Assembly (NCBI RefSeq): GCF_010093535.1
Contig: NW_022985185.1
Coordinates: 266,026 to 330,025, forward strand
Direction of reading: 5' to 3'
Length of the DNA: 64,000 nucleotides
From: Lindgomyces ingoldianus
Taxonomy: Eukaryota; Ascomycota; Dothideomycetes; Pleosporales; Lindgomycetaceae
The notes under the pieces are model-generated. The model was given only the letters and a program-made list of their open reading frames with translations. It was not told where the DNA came from and did not search any database. Shown here in pieces: positions 13,934 to 27,691 of the stretch. Numbering within the stretch: the stretch's first letter is position 1; each line of letters begins with the position of its first letter. A program made the position numbers and the translations under genes.

Positions 13934-16900
13934 GTGAATTGATTCGACAATTGCTTCGCTAGTTCAGCCTGATAACATCTCATCATACACGCGAAAAGAA
14001 CAGATGGGAGTTAGTGGTTTCTGGGAGTTTACGAAATTGCGTGCTTTGGGTGCATTTAGGAATTTCTCCTTGAATGGGTAAATGATTAAACGTAGTTTCT
14101 AGTTTCTATTTTGAAGATGTGTATGATTCAAATGAGGTGTATTTGATCTGCAGTCCTACTGGTCTGATTGACTTTGGAGCTATATGTGCCCTCACTCCAT
14201 GATCTTTACTTAACATAGTCTTACTGTGCTAAAAAAAAAGATAAATAATACGTTTAAGGTAGGATTCACTTCATTGATCACAGTATTACATAGCCCACAC
14301 AGAACAACGTCACCGTTCGACTTGATCGGACGTGCCCAATATTAAGGCCAATTTTCTCTGCTAAACGGTCTCATAGATATAGACTTCAAAATGTGGCGCT
14401 TTCATTAACGGCCATTGATGGTTGAAATAAGCTCTCGGAAACCATGCATTCAATCTGGCAGATAATCTTGGAACCAGGTTCGGGTTTCGTGATCCTCACC
14501 TTGCGGATCCCAATTCCGTTTGCCTCCGCTTCAGTTCCAAGAAGTGCATCGTCAGACGATCCTGTACATCAATGATATGCATCGTAGATTGCATCAAACC
14601 AGCACCGATCCAGGTCGCTGGGTTTAAGGACATTGGTGGAATCCGTCGTCCTCGATGCGTATTCCTTTGCAGTTTCATCTCGAGGTCAATCTGGAGTAAG
14701 GTACGACCCATAGCACGAACGAATGAAATTAATAGGCGAAGGCATGCGAGACACGCAGTGGTGAGGAAATTGATTGTCTTAATTTATGCTCGGGCTTGCG
14801 GGACGTGGAGGCTTATGAAGTGGAGGCTTCCCCACAAATTGCCTGCTCCCGATGTGCGTGCTTTGGAGTGAGACAATAGTGCCTCATATATCGGCAGCTT
14901 CCTCCGACTCCGGTGCATGCGACGCGTCGTCGGAGCTTCCTGCTGTCCTTAATCGAGCCTCTTCTTGCCAAAAATCTATTTTACAGCTTAAATGATCATC
15001 TGAAAAGCTGTTCCGAGCTTGTACCACTACCATTGGCCTTCTCGGGATGCAAAAGCTATCACTGGCAGCACCCTGCTGCACAGCTAGGGTTGACACCAAC
15101 CACAATAGAGCTCAACTCCCTGAGCTGGCTTGCCGACCACCTCCAATGACGCGTCCGATTCATCGTCGATACTCAGGACACCATCAACATGAACCGACAA
15201 GTGCGCACGCGTCGAGCAGTCCATGTGCCGGGAATAGGGTTGCACTGTCAGCTTGCGCGACCACTTCAAGGCCAAAAGAACATGGCGGTGCCGCGATGCG
15301 CTCTCATTCTCATTGGTCTCGATGCCGTCAATCGAGTTCGGGCGAGACCTTTGAACCTAGCCGTCAGCTGGACAACCATTTCTGCACATGCAGCAGGCTC
15401 TTGGAGCGAGCAGTCCATCACGATTCGCAATGGCTGCAAAGAATGCGACTCGACTTCTTCATCTCCTGCAACAGGCTGCGTCTCCAGTTGAACGTGATCC
15501 TGTAGGAGATGCATAGTCTTGCTCCATGAATTGCAGACTCCTTCTCCCGAACTGACCTCGCATCCTCGAGTTTTTTTGATGCTTGCTATTCGAGTATGCA
15601 GCTAGGAAGGTTCTTATCTTTGCGCTCGCGACCTCCCAATAAAGCCACCGGTCCAATTTAGCAAAACAGCATCTGACAGGATCCCTCGCACATGAGCACT
15701 ATGACCACATGAAGGGTGGTATCCCTCGCCGTAACAGCGGTGGGCTCTCGTTTTATAAGTACCACAGCAAGCGCACCTCCAACTACCCTCGAGTATTCGC
15801 GAACGTCACTGATTCCGCTCCTCGGGTGCGTTCGCTCAATTTTCGCACAACTTATGCGCAGTCTCAATTGGCCTAGCAAACGTGAACTCCTCTCGGAGCA
15901 TTCATACCTCATTAGTGAGAATAGAGCCCGCCCGTTGATGAAGGGGGCTTAGAGGGTCTTCACCTTCCAGCTTGAGGGGAGGCCAGCTGTGAGTCTCTTC
16001 ATTTACCCATCTTTACCCGGCTTCCTTAGGGCTCAGCAAAGTTCGCAGTCACTGAATACAGTCTTGTAACCTTCTGAAGATGGAACAGCGCCAATACCAG
16101 CAAAATATCGTCGCCGTTACCGTGTACTGGCGCAGCTACCTCAAGGGCCGCAACATGAGCCTCGTATTTCCGCGGTCAATCTCCAGCGCTCTTCCTTGAA
16201 GTGCAGTCGGACGACATTAAGCAACTCCGGAATTATCCACGCTCGAACGACAATTATCAACTGACGGGCCATCCCTTAGAACAAGCGATGCTTCTGACAG
16301 CTGGTACGATTTCCCAGGTCACAAGCCCCTAACACGCCTTCCAAGACCCCTATCTCCCTCTTGCAGCCTGTGCGCCGTCCAAAAGGTAGCTGCTCATAGG
16401 GTTTTATCATTGTCAGCAACCATTCCTTGGCCCTTAGAAACTTTCACTAGCGACGATCTGGCATAATTGCCCAGCATCAAACTTTGTTACCAATCTGTCG
16501 CACCTCCATACCGCAACATTACTGGGAATTCGAATCTTAAACCCATAATATGATGGAACCGTTCCGTTTGCCGAACTCTCGGGTCCGTTGATCATCCAAA
16601 AGTTTGTCGAAACAGCCAAGCACTCTTCAGTACTCTGACAGTCGGTTAAACTTGGTTCGGGCGTTGACGTCCTGTGCAAGGACATCATCGTATTTGGAAT
16701 AAAGCCAGTTCCATCCACTTGCAATGATTCCTGAAGACATCTGAACATCCGCCGAATCAAGGCAAAACTACCGTCATCCTGTTAGGCACACCATGGAATA
16801 CGCCTTATCCCCTTATCTCGCTCTCATGACTTGGCATGCATGCCTTTGAGATATTGCAATGCTCCCTGGTGCGGTCCCTTTCGGGTAGGTCGTCTTTCAT

Positions 16901-18355
16901 CAGATGTCTTTTTAAGCTTTCGTCTTATTCAATAGAATGACGAATTAATTAACAGTCACATAGATATGTGTTTCAGCGAATCGTACACCTCTCGGGTCAG
17001 TCCGGGCCGGACAGATCACCCAGGGACTTTCCCAGATAAGTGGACAGGATTAATATATCTTGTGCACGGACCTCTTCGTCAGAGACCCTCACGAGACCAA
17101 CTCCCCCACCATACACTGGGCACTACTACCTTCCTTCTCATGCAGCGATACCACCTCACTCCCAGCTCGAACACTGCGCCGCCTTGTCATGCGTGGACAT
17201 CTCACAGGACTTAGTGCTCAGGATGTTAGTTGAACGATGACCACGTTCTCCCCTGTAACGCCTCGCTTCTTTGGATCCTTCTAAGTACGGTCATCTAACG
17301 GTCCTCGTGCACTTTCGGAGGTTATCGAATACGGCAGAAGAACTTCACACAGACGGTCACGACTTGATTGTAGGGCCACTAGCGCTGCAATAAATGTTTT
17401 GGAGCACGAAAAGACGTTATTCATCTTCCAGGCGCAATTGGTGGCTAACATCGAAGTATGCCGCTGAGACCTTTATTCAACATCTTCAACTGTAGCCAAT
17501 CCGTCCAGTTCTTGGATCTCACTATCATTTGCTTTCCTTATCTGAAAACGGTGCTTACCAGTCGCCGTCCTCCATCCCAGACCCTGCTCGAATAACATTC
17601 GCCCACGATTCTGATATCATCGGACATATTTCCCACCTTGTACTTGCATCCGCCGAACTCCTATCATTAGGTGCTGCTTAGGGAGATAATGGAACACGGT
17701 TTGCTGCAATCTTCGCCCCTCGTGCCGCCAGCCGGTAATGGTTGACGACAGTCCAAGCCGGCATTCGCACGGTTCTAACCACGGCTTTAACTGCGGATGC
17801 TACGTCGATCTCAAGGGCCACCTGGGAAAAAACCCTTGCACTTGATGTACACGTTCTCGATCGCTTCATCTCTAGATTAAATTCCTGCAGCCAAGATATC
17901 TGCCCCATTACTCCTCTTCAGCACGCTATTCGTCACAGTAGCCCAAATTTCAGTAACGCTACTAATGATTGCAGTTACGTCCCCAGCGGGTACACAAGAG
18001 CAAGATTGCGCGATATCCGACCCAGGTCACTCGTTAACAATCATTTTGGAATACAGAGGTTGCTAGGGTCTCCATAACGTAAATGTTAGAGCGCGCCAAC
18101 AGCCTGGGCGTGGCGAAGCACCCTACCCTGACTGCGTCCATGCGGAAGGTATGCCTACGACTAAATCCTGCTGAACACCATAGCGACATGGCAACTGTCG
18201 TCTCACCGCATACTGATACTGATATGCCCGTTTGGGAGCAAAACGGCTGCACGCAATTAAGAATGACCTGATGTTGGGGACACCACTTTGGAAGGTCGAC
18301 AAGGTGGTTCAGAATTCAAGGCAATATTCACGTCTGCCAAACTCTTGGGAGCAAA
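13934..18355. other. degenerate spacer between the two proteases
   Basis: No intact gene is visible in this 4.4-kb stretch. Open frames are short and lack start context, splice partners or family motifs. A 108-codon minus-strand frame at 16434-16760 looks protein-like but matches nothing I know. The piece around 17.46-17.93 kb has a weak resemblance to eroded coding sequence with in-frame stops. The spacer may contain remains of a further gene. Confidence 0.5.
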
Positions 18356-18363
18356 TATAAAAA
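18356..18363 (+). promoter_or_regulatory. TATA box of protease gene 2
   Basis: TATAAAAA lies 129 bp before the ATG at 18492 and is followed by a C/T-rich leader with CAA-type motifs, as in the paralogous promoter. Confidence 0.6.
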
Positions 18364-18491
18364 GGCGACTGGTGTCGCAGATTGTCTGCTCTCCAGCCAG
18401 CAGAGTTCAGCGCTACAGCGACTAAGCAGCCAACACATCCACTTTTTCAGTCTTCCATCTATCCTTAATTCATACCTTCGACTATTTCAAC

Positions 18492-19841
<1,350 letters not shown>

Positions 19842-20626
19842 GCATACACTACCGTAAACTTGAATCCAAGGCAGGCTTGTGGAGTTGAAGGAAAGGGTTG
19901 GGGTTGGTGTGGTCGTAGAGACTGGCTATTTGAAAGTGAAGTGACTTACCAAGATGCATTGTTCGGCGTTCACTTCTTTCTTCTTTCTCTTCTTCTTCCA
20001 ATAAGAGTCAATCTAAGCGAGCAGGTTTTCATTATAACTCTCTTTTACGATACCTTGGCTATTTAGTGCAGGTGGGTTCGGTTTGCATCTAGTAGTTGTA
20101 GTGGTAATTTATAACTTTGCATGAGTGTTACCGTATTCAATCTTGCCTAGAACCCTGAAGGTTGTCGAGGTGGGGGCATGTTATCACACAGCTTCCCCGG
20201 GAGTTTTATTGCACTTGCTAACAACCCCTAATTTTGCAGACTCCCTCGAACATGGTCGTTTACTGCCTACTCTGTCCCAGCTGCGGGACTCAATTTCGAG
20301 GGTTTCTAATTCATATGTCGGAGCCTTGTCAAAGCCCTACACTTGGGGTTCATCGGCGCAATAACCAACAAACCAAAGTTAGCAGTTTAATTACCATCAC
20401 CATTCTGGAAGTTATTCATCTATTCGTTAAGTAAATATCCTACATAAACGTCCTTAAGCATCGTATGACCAGTAACTTCGCGAATGTTTTCCAAAAAGCC
20501 CTAAACACCAAGGCATGCTGTCGATACAAACATTAAATATTAAACCCCTTTCATCAGTATTAAATGCCAATCATCCATTGCGACTCCTGCTCTCGTTCCT
20601 GTTCCATGTTTTAATCATACCTGCCA

Positions 20627-23279
20627 TTAAACCCCCGAATCGAACTGCTCATACTTTTTACCCTCCACCCACTCATTCCAAGCCCGACACATATTTTGCA
20701 TCATACAAGTATCCTGGATCGTATCCTTGATCCGGTCTTTACTCTCGAGAATCTGAATCGCAAAGCCCATGGCTGTATGCCATCCGATATGACAGTGAAG
20801 CAGCCAGCTCCCTGGGTTATCCGTCTTCCACGTGATAACAAGGAATCCTTTCGCTGGCATAAGCGCAGTGTCTCTCCGGGGCGGATTATTGAAATTCAAT
20901 GGCGTTGAGGGTGAGAAACCGCCGGGTCCTTCTGCTAAGATAAAAAAATCGTGGCCGTGGAGGTGGATTGGGTGTGGGAGGTCGATGTCGGATTCCATGA
21001 TAACGTAAACCCATTCATCGAGGTTTGGCAAGTCTAGGAGGAGGGGGCCTGAGTATGCTGGAATGGAAAGGCTGGAGTTGGTGATGTCGGTGTTAGAGAG
21101 GAGGTGGAGAAGTGTGGGATCGGAATAGTTGGACATAAATGTGGTGGAGTTGAGGTACCATCGGAACAGATTTTTGCTGTCCCCTTTGACCGTGATGTCA
21201 TATTCGAACTCCAAGTCTTGATTTGTTGCATTTAGTTGGGCTATAGGCACCAAGGAAGCATAAGGCTCGTCAACACATCCCTCTGAAGTGTTATAGCTGT
21301 ATGATGTGGAGGTTGGTGTGACGGCTAGTGCGTCAACATATCTGACTATGCCTTTGATGTCGGTTCCTTGCGTGGTAATTGCGCAGCCATTCTGATTGTC
21401 GGCACGAAGCCAGTACGAGCCCGACGGCTGGTTAGCTTTCACAAGCACCATGTACCGTTGACCGATGTTGATATTCAAAATATCCGTGGTATACGGCTGG
21501 ATGGCCGTAAAATCCATATTGATAACCTCCAGAGTATGTCCATCTATATAGAACTTGTACGTAGATTGGATCGCGGCGTTGATGATTCGGAAAAGATACG
21601 TTTTGCCTGGCTCAAATTTCGTCTCGAGTTCGAAGCGCTGGCCTGTTTGATTTGTCGTGTTATCAGTTCCCCAGACGTTCATTCCGTTGATCAAACCATT
21701 GTCCATTATTCGTGGTCCACCAGTCAGAGCATCTTCGGCAGCATTGTACACCGAATCAACAGTTTTATGACTCCAATCTTGGAGTACGACCGTTCCTGCA
21801 TCAACATCATATTCTTTGGAGGTTGGGCCATGAATGATCATTGGACCGAAAACACCCTCCCAAGTTTGGATTGCGAAGTGCGAGTGCCACCATGATGTTC
21901 CATAATTCGTAGCAATAAACTTATAGGTCATCGATTCACCGGGAGCAATTGGGCATTGTGTTAGGGATGGAACACCATCATGCTCGTTGTTGTTGAGCTG
22001 CCTGATTCCGTGGAAGTGGAGGCTGGTACCGTTGTCTTCGAGTTTGTTAGTGACAGTTACGATGACTGTGTCTCCCCAATTTGCTTCAATGGTAGGGCCA
22101 GGCATCTGGTTGTTGACAAGGAGAGCCATTCGTGGGATTCCATCAGGGGCAATTGTAGAATTTGTAATGGCGAAATTGTAGGACACTGTTCGGCAGGTTT
22201 TGGGCGTGAAATTGTAGTTGTTGGTCGTGATATCTGCTCCACAATAGGGAAGGGACCCAGCCTGGCCGTCGCAAGGTATGCAGTTCATGGTGGGCCGAGA
22301 CCTTGTAGAGCAGTTAGGAGTGTTTGATTCCTGAGTCTTGGTCGGTACAAAAGAGAGGGTCGAGCTTGCGGTAGGGGAAGCCAGGACCGGCGCACTGCTT
22401 CGCGGAACCGTGTTTGTACTAGGCCAACTCGTGGAGTTCGCAGTTGTACAGTTCTTGATCAGGATACCTCCGTGAATGTCGTCCCGCGGAATATCCGCTC
22501 CGATAGAGTTCTTGAGATAGCAGGCTCCCTTCGGCGCTCCCTGGATCCAGGCCACATTGATGCATCCAGGATGTTCTGCACATGCTGCGAGACAATCTTG
22601 AACGCTAGCCTCAAAAAATCCACCTCCAGGCATGTCACCTCCTTGGTGATCCATACCACACTGAATCTCAAACTGAGCCCCGCAATTGGCTATGAACACT
22701 GCTTTATCGGCTTCTGGGCACATCTGAAGGCTTGGGCTTGAAGAGACGGTAGCTATCGATAGAGATGGACTTGGGGAAGTTTTGGATATTGGTGAAGAAA
22801 GCAAGGCTAAATCCGAAGAGACAGTTGTATGGTTTGGGTTGGTGGATGAAGACTTCCAACAGGATCCGAATTCAGGTTTGCATCTTGTCCCACAGTAGGC
22901 CGTTGAATTGCCACAGTAATTGTGCTGGCTGCAGCAATACCCGAACTTCGAACCTTTGCAAGTAAAGCCATTTTCCCCTCCGCAGGTGCCATCAGGGGAC
23001 GGTTTCCCTTGTATCGATTCGCAGTACCCATACTGGACCTCACAACCTACACCGCAATAGTCAAGCGTTCTTTGAAACCAGTCAGCCCATGCTACCTATA
23101 CATGGTAATTGGAGCACTTACGAGCCGCAGAATCCGTATTTACTGCAACAGTTTCCAAACATGGATCCCAAACAAGATACACCGTGCCCGCACAGTCCAT
23201 CATGACTGATTTCTGTATATGCAATCGATCGTACGGACTCGAAAAGGAGCAAAACGAGTAAAAAACTCAGATTTCCCAT
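20627..23279 (-). CDS. secreted laccase with two chitin-binding modules and a PAN-like module
   Basis: Two exons (23279-23122, 23069-20627; 52-bp GT-AG intron) give 866 aa. Order: signal peptide (residues 1-18, MGNLSFLLVLLLFESVRS); two Cys-rich hevein/CBM18-type modules (about 29-69 and 77-123, with CCSKYGFCG and CCSQHNYCG cores); a Ser/Thr linker; a PAN/apple-like Cys-rich module (about 170-260); a second linker; and a three-cupredoxin multicopper oxidase. Copper motifs are HFH (404-406), WHSH (447-450), HPIHLHGH (752-759) and HCHIGWH (811-817). The axial type-1 position (Cys812+10) is Phe822. The chain ends exactly in DSGV, the C-terminal plug known from ascomycete laccases. It likely oxidises phenols with O2 in the wall or medium while bound to chitin. 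The intron cuts the first hevein module. An upstream in-frame Met (23360) would precede the signal peptide and is less likely. Confidence 0.92.
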
Positions 23280-26200
23280 GGGGAATGTATTATGGAAACA
23301 GGGCCGATTTAACCCGTTGACTAGATGTAGACGATGGTAAGAATTAAGCGTGAGAGCCAAAAGGTAAGAAGCGAACGGACGAAATTCTCGGGGAACGAAA
23401 GAAAGAACTCCTCAATCCTCAAGTAGAAGAATCTATGTAACAATGGCTGACACTCAGAGTCCTTACACATAATTACAAACACAACATCGATAATGCGGTC
23501 CTTCAAGTCTTGCCTAATGTGGGACAAGACTCGAGAGGTTCCGCCATTGCGTAGTTGCCATGGCAAATAAAGGTCCAACGTATTAAAAGCGGAGGAATCC
23601 ATAACCTGATATATGTGGAACTATGTCTGCAGACGCAGTTGAGGATCGCGGATAGACATGCATGAAGCGTTCTTCTTTAGGTAGCGTGCATGGACACCGT
23701 TCGCTGAGATAGGTCCAAGGTTGCTGCAGAGATAAAGGAAGCCTTTCAGAGGGCAGGAGCTTGACAGCACGAGGTCTAAGAAGCACTGGAACGACTGTGT
23801 GATCAGCGATCACATGGTCAGTGCAATGTGGTGGAAAGGAGGCCGCATAGGCTGACTTACCGGCTACTTAGCGACGAGAATCAGCCTTCGGGTTGATATG
23901 TGAGCCACACGCGATTTCGGGCGCTTTCCCGGCGCATAGCAAATTTGGTTCAACAGTTCACGTTAAGCTTGTTCAGGCTTGAACAAAACTTCGACAGCTC
24001 TAAGTCCATGCTCTTATGCATGATGTCTGCTAGATTCAGTATGGGTTGACAGCCCATGCACCTGCTTATCGCAAAGCGCTTCGGAACATTTACATTACTT
24101 TCGATCGCGGTGTTGTTAGCTTGCCAACTGTACTATTGGCCAATATTCGGGCTGTTAGGGCATTTCTGCCCTGGAAAATAGGGTATGCGTTTCCTGTGTC
24201 AGTGGTAAACTCAGGCTTGATTATTTAAGAAAATATGTTGAAGTATCTGTGGTGTATACAATAACTTGAGAAATGGCAGTGCGATGTCGAACGGAGTCAT
24301 GTTTTGTTGAGAAGGCGATCCTCGAGCTAGCCGGAAGAGAGCTAGTGCAGATCTTCCTAACTCCTCTCCGACGTTATGCAATTTGCCATTGACGTCTCTT
24401 CACGTACGTTCTCGAAAAAAAAAAAAACAGTAATTTCCGAATCTTTGAAAGGAAAATGCGCCTTTATCATTGAGTTCGTCTCCACCTCTTTGTTGCACTT
24501 TATCCACTGGTAATTTCTCGTGGAAGTATTGCTCCACTCCTAGGCGCAGTGCACCGTCCCAGGATTCGGAAAGCATGCATGCTAGCTTAGTCAACCCTTC
24601 TCGCTTTAGTTATTTTTCGGATGGAGTTCAAGATGTCAAACGGCATAGCCATCGTTCACCAACCTGTGTTGCTTATGTATCTTCTCGAGAATCAAGCATA
24701 TGCAGATGATTGCGAGCGCCGTTTAAACTTGGAGACTAGGGTTCCTTGAAGAAGGCGCTTCGAAACCAAACTACACCGTTCTCAGCTGTCGTTCTACGGT
24801 TACGCATCAAGCGGGGGATGTGACACCAGGCAACGTCCTCGCAACCTTAGTGCCATTTGAGCGTCATGATGGCTTGTCTCACATTCCCTAGGAGAAATCA
24901 CTTCCACTACCCGATCGCCAACAAGCGGCAGTAAGCGTTACCTCTCACAGCAACCATTGTGCCTCTCCACAGCGCCATACAGTTTCACCAAAAACCATTT
25001 AGGTACTCGGGCGCCTTAACTTTCATCACCCAACAAAATCCTCTTAGCTCGCGCCAAGACCTACGTACCAGGGCCGTCTCTATCAACTATCCGCTCTCTT
25101 CAACGTGAGCTCCGAGAAGCCCAGCGAGCCTATTCTATGTTTTACAATCTAGCCAACAACACTAGGGGCATGTTGTTCTCACACCTATTTTAGGCATGAA
25201 ATCTGCTACCCTTTTACGGACGGTGGCTCCGCTCAATCGAGTGCAGCGTCGGCACATTACCACTTCCAACTTATTTTTGTGGCCAAAGACTTGTTTTTCC
25301 CAACATCATTGCCAACTCAAATTTCCCAGCATCCCGACAACAGTCCCTAGCCTTAAACTGAAGCGCAAAAACATCACTCATGTTCATCGACCGCTTCTAA
25401 ACTACGAATTGCAAGTGTACATACATCTGTATATTTTCTGGAATTTAAGCGTCGATCTGGAGAATATCATGCTGGCTAGCTTTTGCGAGTATAAACAAGG
25501 CAGCCGAACCCCCTTATCATACCTAACAACAACAGGCCAAGCATGTGAAATGTGAAATGTGAAATGTGAAATATGAAAAGCTAACGTATTTATGAAATAC
25601 AGAACTTCTTAATAGCCTTACAAGAAGCCAGACAGTCGTCTAAGCAAGTGGAGATCGATGAAGATCTAGGCTTAAAGGTGCGCTGCCTCGAACAAAAGGT
25701 AGGCACCTTAGCTGACACTTCCTCGCGACGATTTCGAGAATAGGTGAACAATAGGCTTCGGTTACAGCTACAAAATAATCCATTCGGACGATTCTTGCAG
25801 TTACTTTCGATAATTTCGCCTTTTACCCACCAGTTGATAGGGAGCGGGCTCACAATGATGCCTCGGGAATGATGCTTCAATGCTGATGCGAGCATCACAA
25901 CAACTCTATCTAAGCTCCTGTTACGCCAACTCCCCTCTCTCTAGTAATTGAGCACTTGGCACTAGACGAACGAAAATCTAGGCCTTGCATATCTGTTCAA
26001 AAGTCGTGACCATCTTCACAATATCGGGCCCCACTCCTTGCACCTCCAGGTTACACAGGACAGGTGAGTCACTTCACATTCACATCCGAACCCTTTCTAC
26101 CTACAGACAGAAAAGCCCACGACGCATTGTGGTTTTCAATCCCGCTCATCTCTTCTCATGATTGAATATGACTAAGAAACCTTTTTGGGAAGACCTCCTA

Positions 26201-26525
26201 CATCTCTTACAGAGTTCTGTCCCACGACACTTGATTTAAGCCATCGACATCTCTGCCCTAGGGGTGTTTAGACGAGCAATTTCGAACTTCCCGCACTCTG
26301 CTAGAGATATCTCTCCCGTACTTGCCGCATATTTGTGGGTATTAATGCAGTTCTTGCTTCTCTTTTGTCCAGGAACATATGAACCTCACATCCTACCTAT
26401 GAATACCCTCTTCTCCAATCTATCATGTTATATGCTTCTTTCACTCCCCAATAATTCATTTTAAACCCCCATAAAACCACCCACTAACCCCCTTCCAGTC
26501 TTATAAACCCTCCCATCCCCTCAAC
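23280..26525. other. intergenic region with no supportable gene
   Basis: It lies between the divergent laccase and glyoxalase-like genes. Open frames are short and lack recognisable motifs; a 119-codon frame at 25196-25555 (+) starts with ATG but shows no family similarity. A five-copy 7-bp tandem repeat lies at 25543-25577. The last 150 bp before 26526 are pyrimidine-rich, as expected of the glyoxalase-like promoter. Confidence 0.5.
25543..25577. repeat. 7-bp tandem repeat, five copies
   Basis: Four exact ATGTGAA units are followed by one with a single change (ATATGAA). The repeat lies in intergenic sequence. Confidence 0.9.
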
Positions 26526-27446
26526 ATGTCTCCCAACAGCCAACTCCAACCCCCACTCCTCGACCACCTAATCCTCTTCCTCCCCCCTTCCCCCACAACT
26601 TCTTTCCCCCTAATCCCCCCGTCTTTAACCACCGCCTTCACTCTCACTCCTGGCGGCCGCCATGCCGACAACTTCTCCTCCAACACCCTCATTTTACTAT
26701 CCGATGGCTGCTACATCGAATTAATCTGCTTTCTCCCGCCCTCGGCTTCAAACCTCTCGACGCACTGGTGGGGTCCGGATCCGAATAGGCGCGGTTGGAC
26801 GGATTGGTGTTTAACCACCCTGCCTCCGACCACTTCTGATGAGAATTATGAAAGAATCAAGTCCACCCATGTTCAGCCTGTTAGAGGCGGACGAAAGCGA
26901 CCAGATGGTCAACACGTAAAATGGGCAGTAACCTTTCCACACGGCGACAACGGAGGCCAAGCCATCCGCGGCAAAGTCCCCTTTTTCTGCCACGATGAAA
27001 CCCCCCGGGAACTACGGGTCCCAATGACAGGGGATTCGACAACGCATTCGTGTAAAGCCGTGGGTGTGAAAGAGCTCACAGTTGTCGTGAAAGGGACGCA
27101 AGAACTATTTTCCCTTTCCGCTGTCTATGAGGGGATTCTTGGGACGGCTGCCCGTGGAGTTAGGACGAAGGAGGAGGTGGAGAACCAGGTTGTTTTTGAA
27201 ATTGCGAGGGTTAAGGAGGTGGAGGTATTGGCCGAGGGGCCGAGGGTCGTGCTGAGGGTGCCTAGAAACGAGGATGAAGAGGAAAGGGTTAGGGAGAAGG
27301 GGTTTTGGTTTGGGGATGTGGTGCTTGCAGTCAAGGTTGAAGACGGGGATGACGTTGGCAGGAAGGAGAGGGTGGATGGAGGACGGGATGATGTTGGGGG
27401 TTTGTGGATTGAATATGTGGGGGTGGGGAGTAGTGCGAGGCTGTGA
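26526..27446 (+). CDS. glyoxalase-like domain protein
   Basis: An uninterrupted 306-codon frame starts at the first ATG after a C-rich leader. The N-terminus (LDHLILFL, then TPGGRHADNFSSNT and LLSDGCYIELICF) has the pattern of the Glyoxalase_3/VOC-like family: a beta-alpha-beta unit opening with LDHL and a PGGRH..NTL loop. The second half (about residues 160-306) continues the paired fold and becomes rich in Glu, Asp and Val. Family members of this length are common in ascomycetes and are annotated as glyoxalase-like; the substrate is unknown. It converges with icp55, whose stop lies 246 bp away on the other strand. No signal peptide or membrane segment is seen, so a cytosolic protein is inferred. 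Confidence 0.8.
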   Translation: MSPNSQLQPPLLDHLILFLPPSPTTSFPLIPPSLTTAFTLTPGGRHADNFSSNTLILLSDGCYIELICFLPPSASNLSTHWWGPDPNRRGWTDWCLTTLPPTTSDENYERIKSTHVQPVRGGRKRPDGQHVKWAVTFPHGDNGGQAIRGKVPFFCHDETPRELRVPMTGDSTTHSCKAVGVKELTVVVKGTQELFSLSAVYEGILGTAARGVRTKEEVENQVVFEIARVKEVEVLAEGPRVVLRVPRNEDEEERVREKGFWFGDVVLAVKVEDGDDVGRKERVDGGRDDVGGLWIEYVGVGSSARL

Positions 27447-27691
27447 TTGGGGGAGAACGTAGTAAGGAAGGAAGTGGAATGGAAGTATATTTGCGCCTGG
27501 AAGCTATCAAGCCATTGTTCTTTGTATCTGTGCTCCAGAATCATGCTCTCAGCTTCCTCCGAACAAGGTCCCACATTTCTTCACATGCAGTGTTCATACA
27601 CGCAACTTACACAGAAAGGGCGACATCTTTTAATCCCTCAATGCCTCAATATCAACAACCTACAATCTGTCAGTCTCACATACTACACTAA

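Noticed and set aside
16434..16760. 108-codon minus-strand frame
   Set aside because: It is protein-like in composition, but has no neighbouring exons, signal or family motif.
17460..17930. Possible decayed histidine acid phosphatase or protease copy
   Set aside because: A FAHDSD-like string and a few Cys were suggestive, but the flanking motifs of either family are missing and stops interrupt all frames.
20627..22804. Laccase start at 22804 without the N-terminal modules
   Set aside because: That frame opens only with TTG; upstream sequence in the same frame encodes two clean hevein-type modules joined by a good intron to a signal peptide with ATG.
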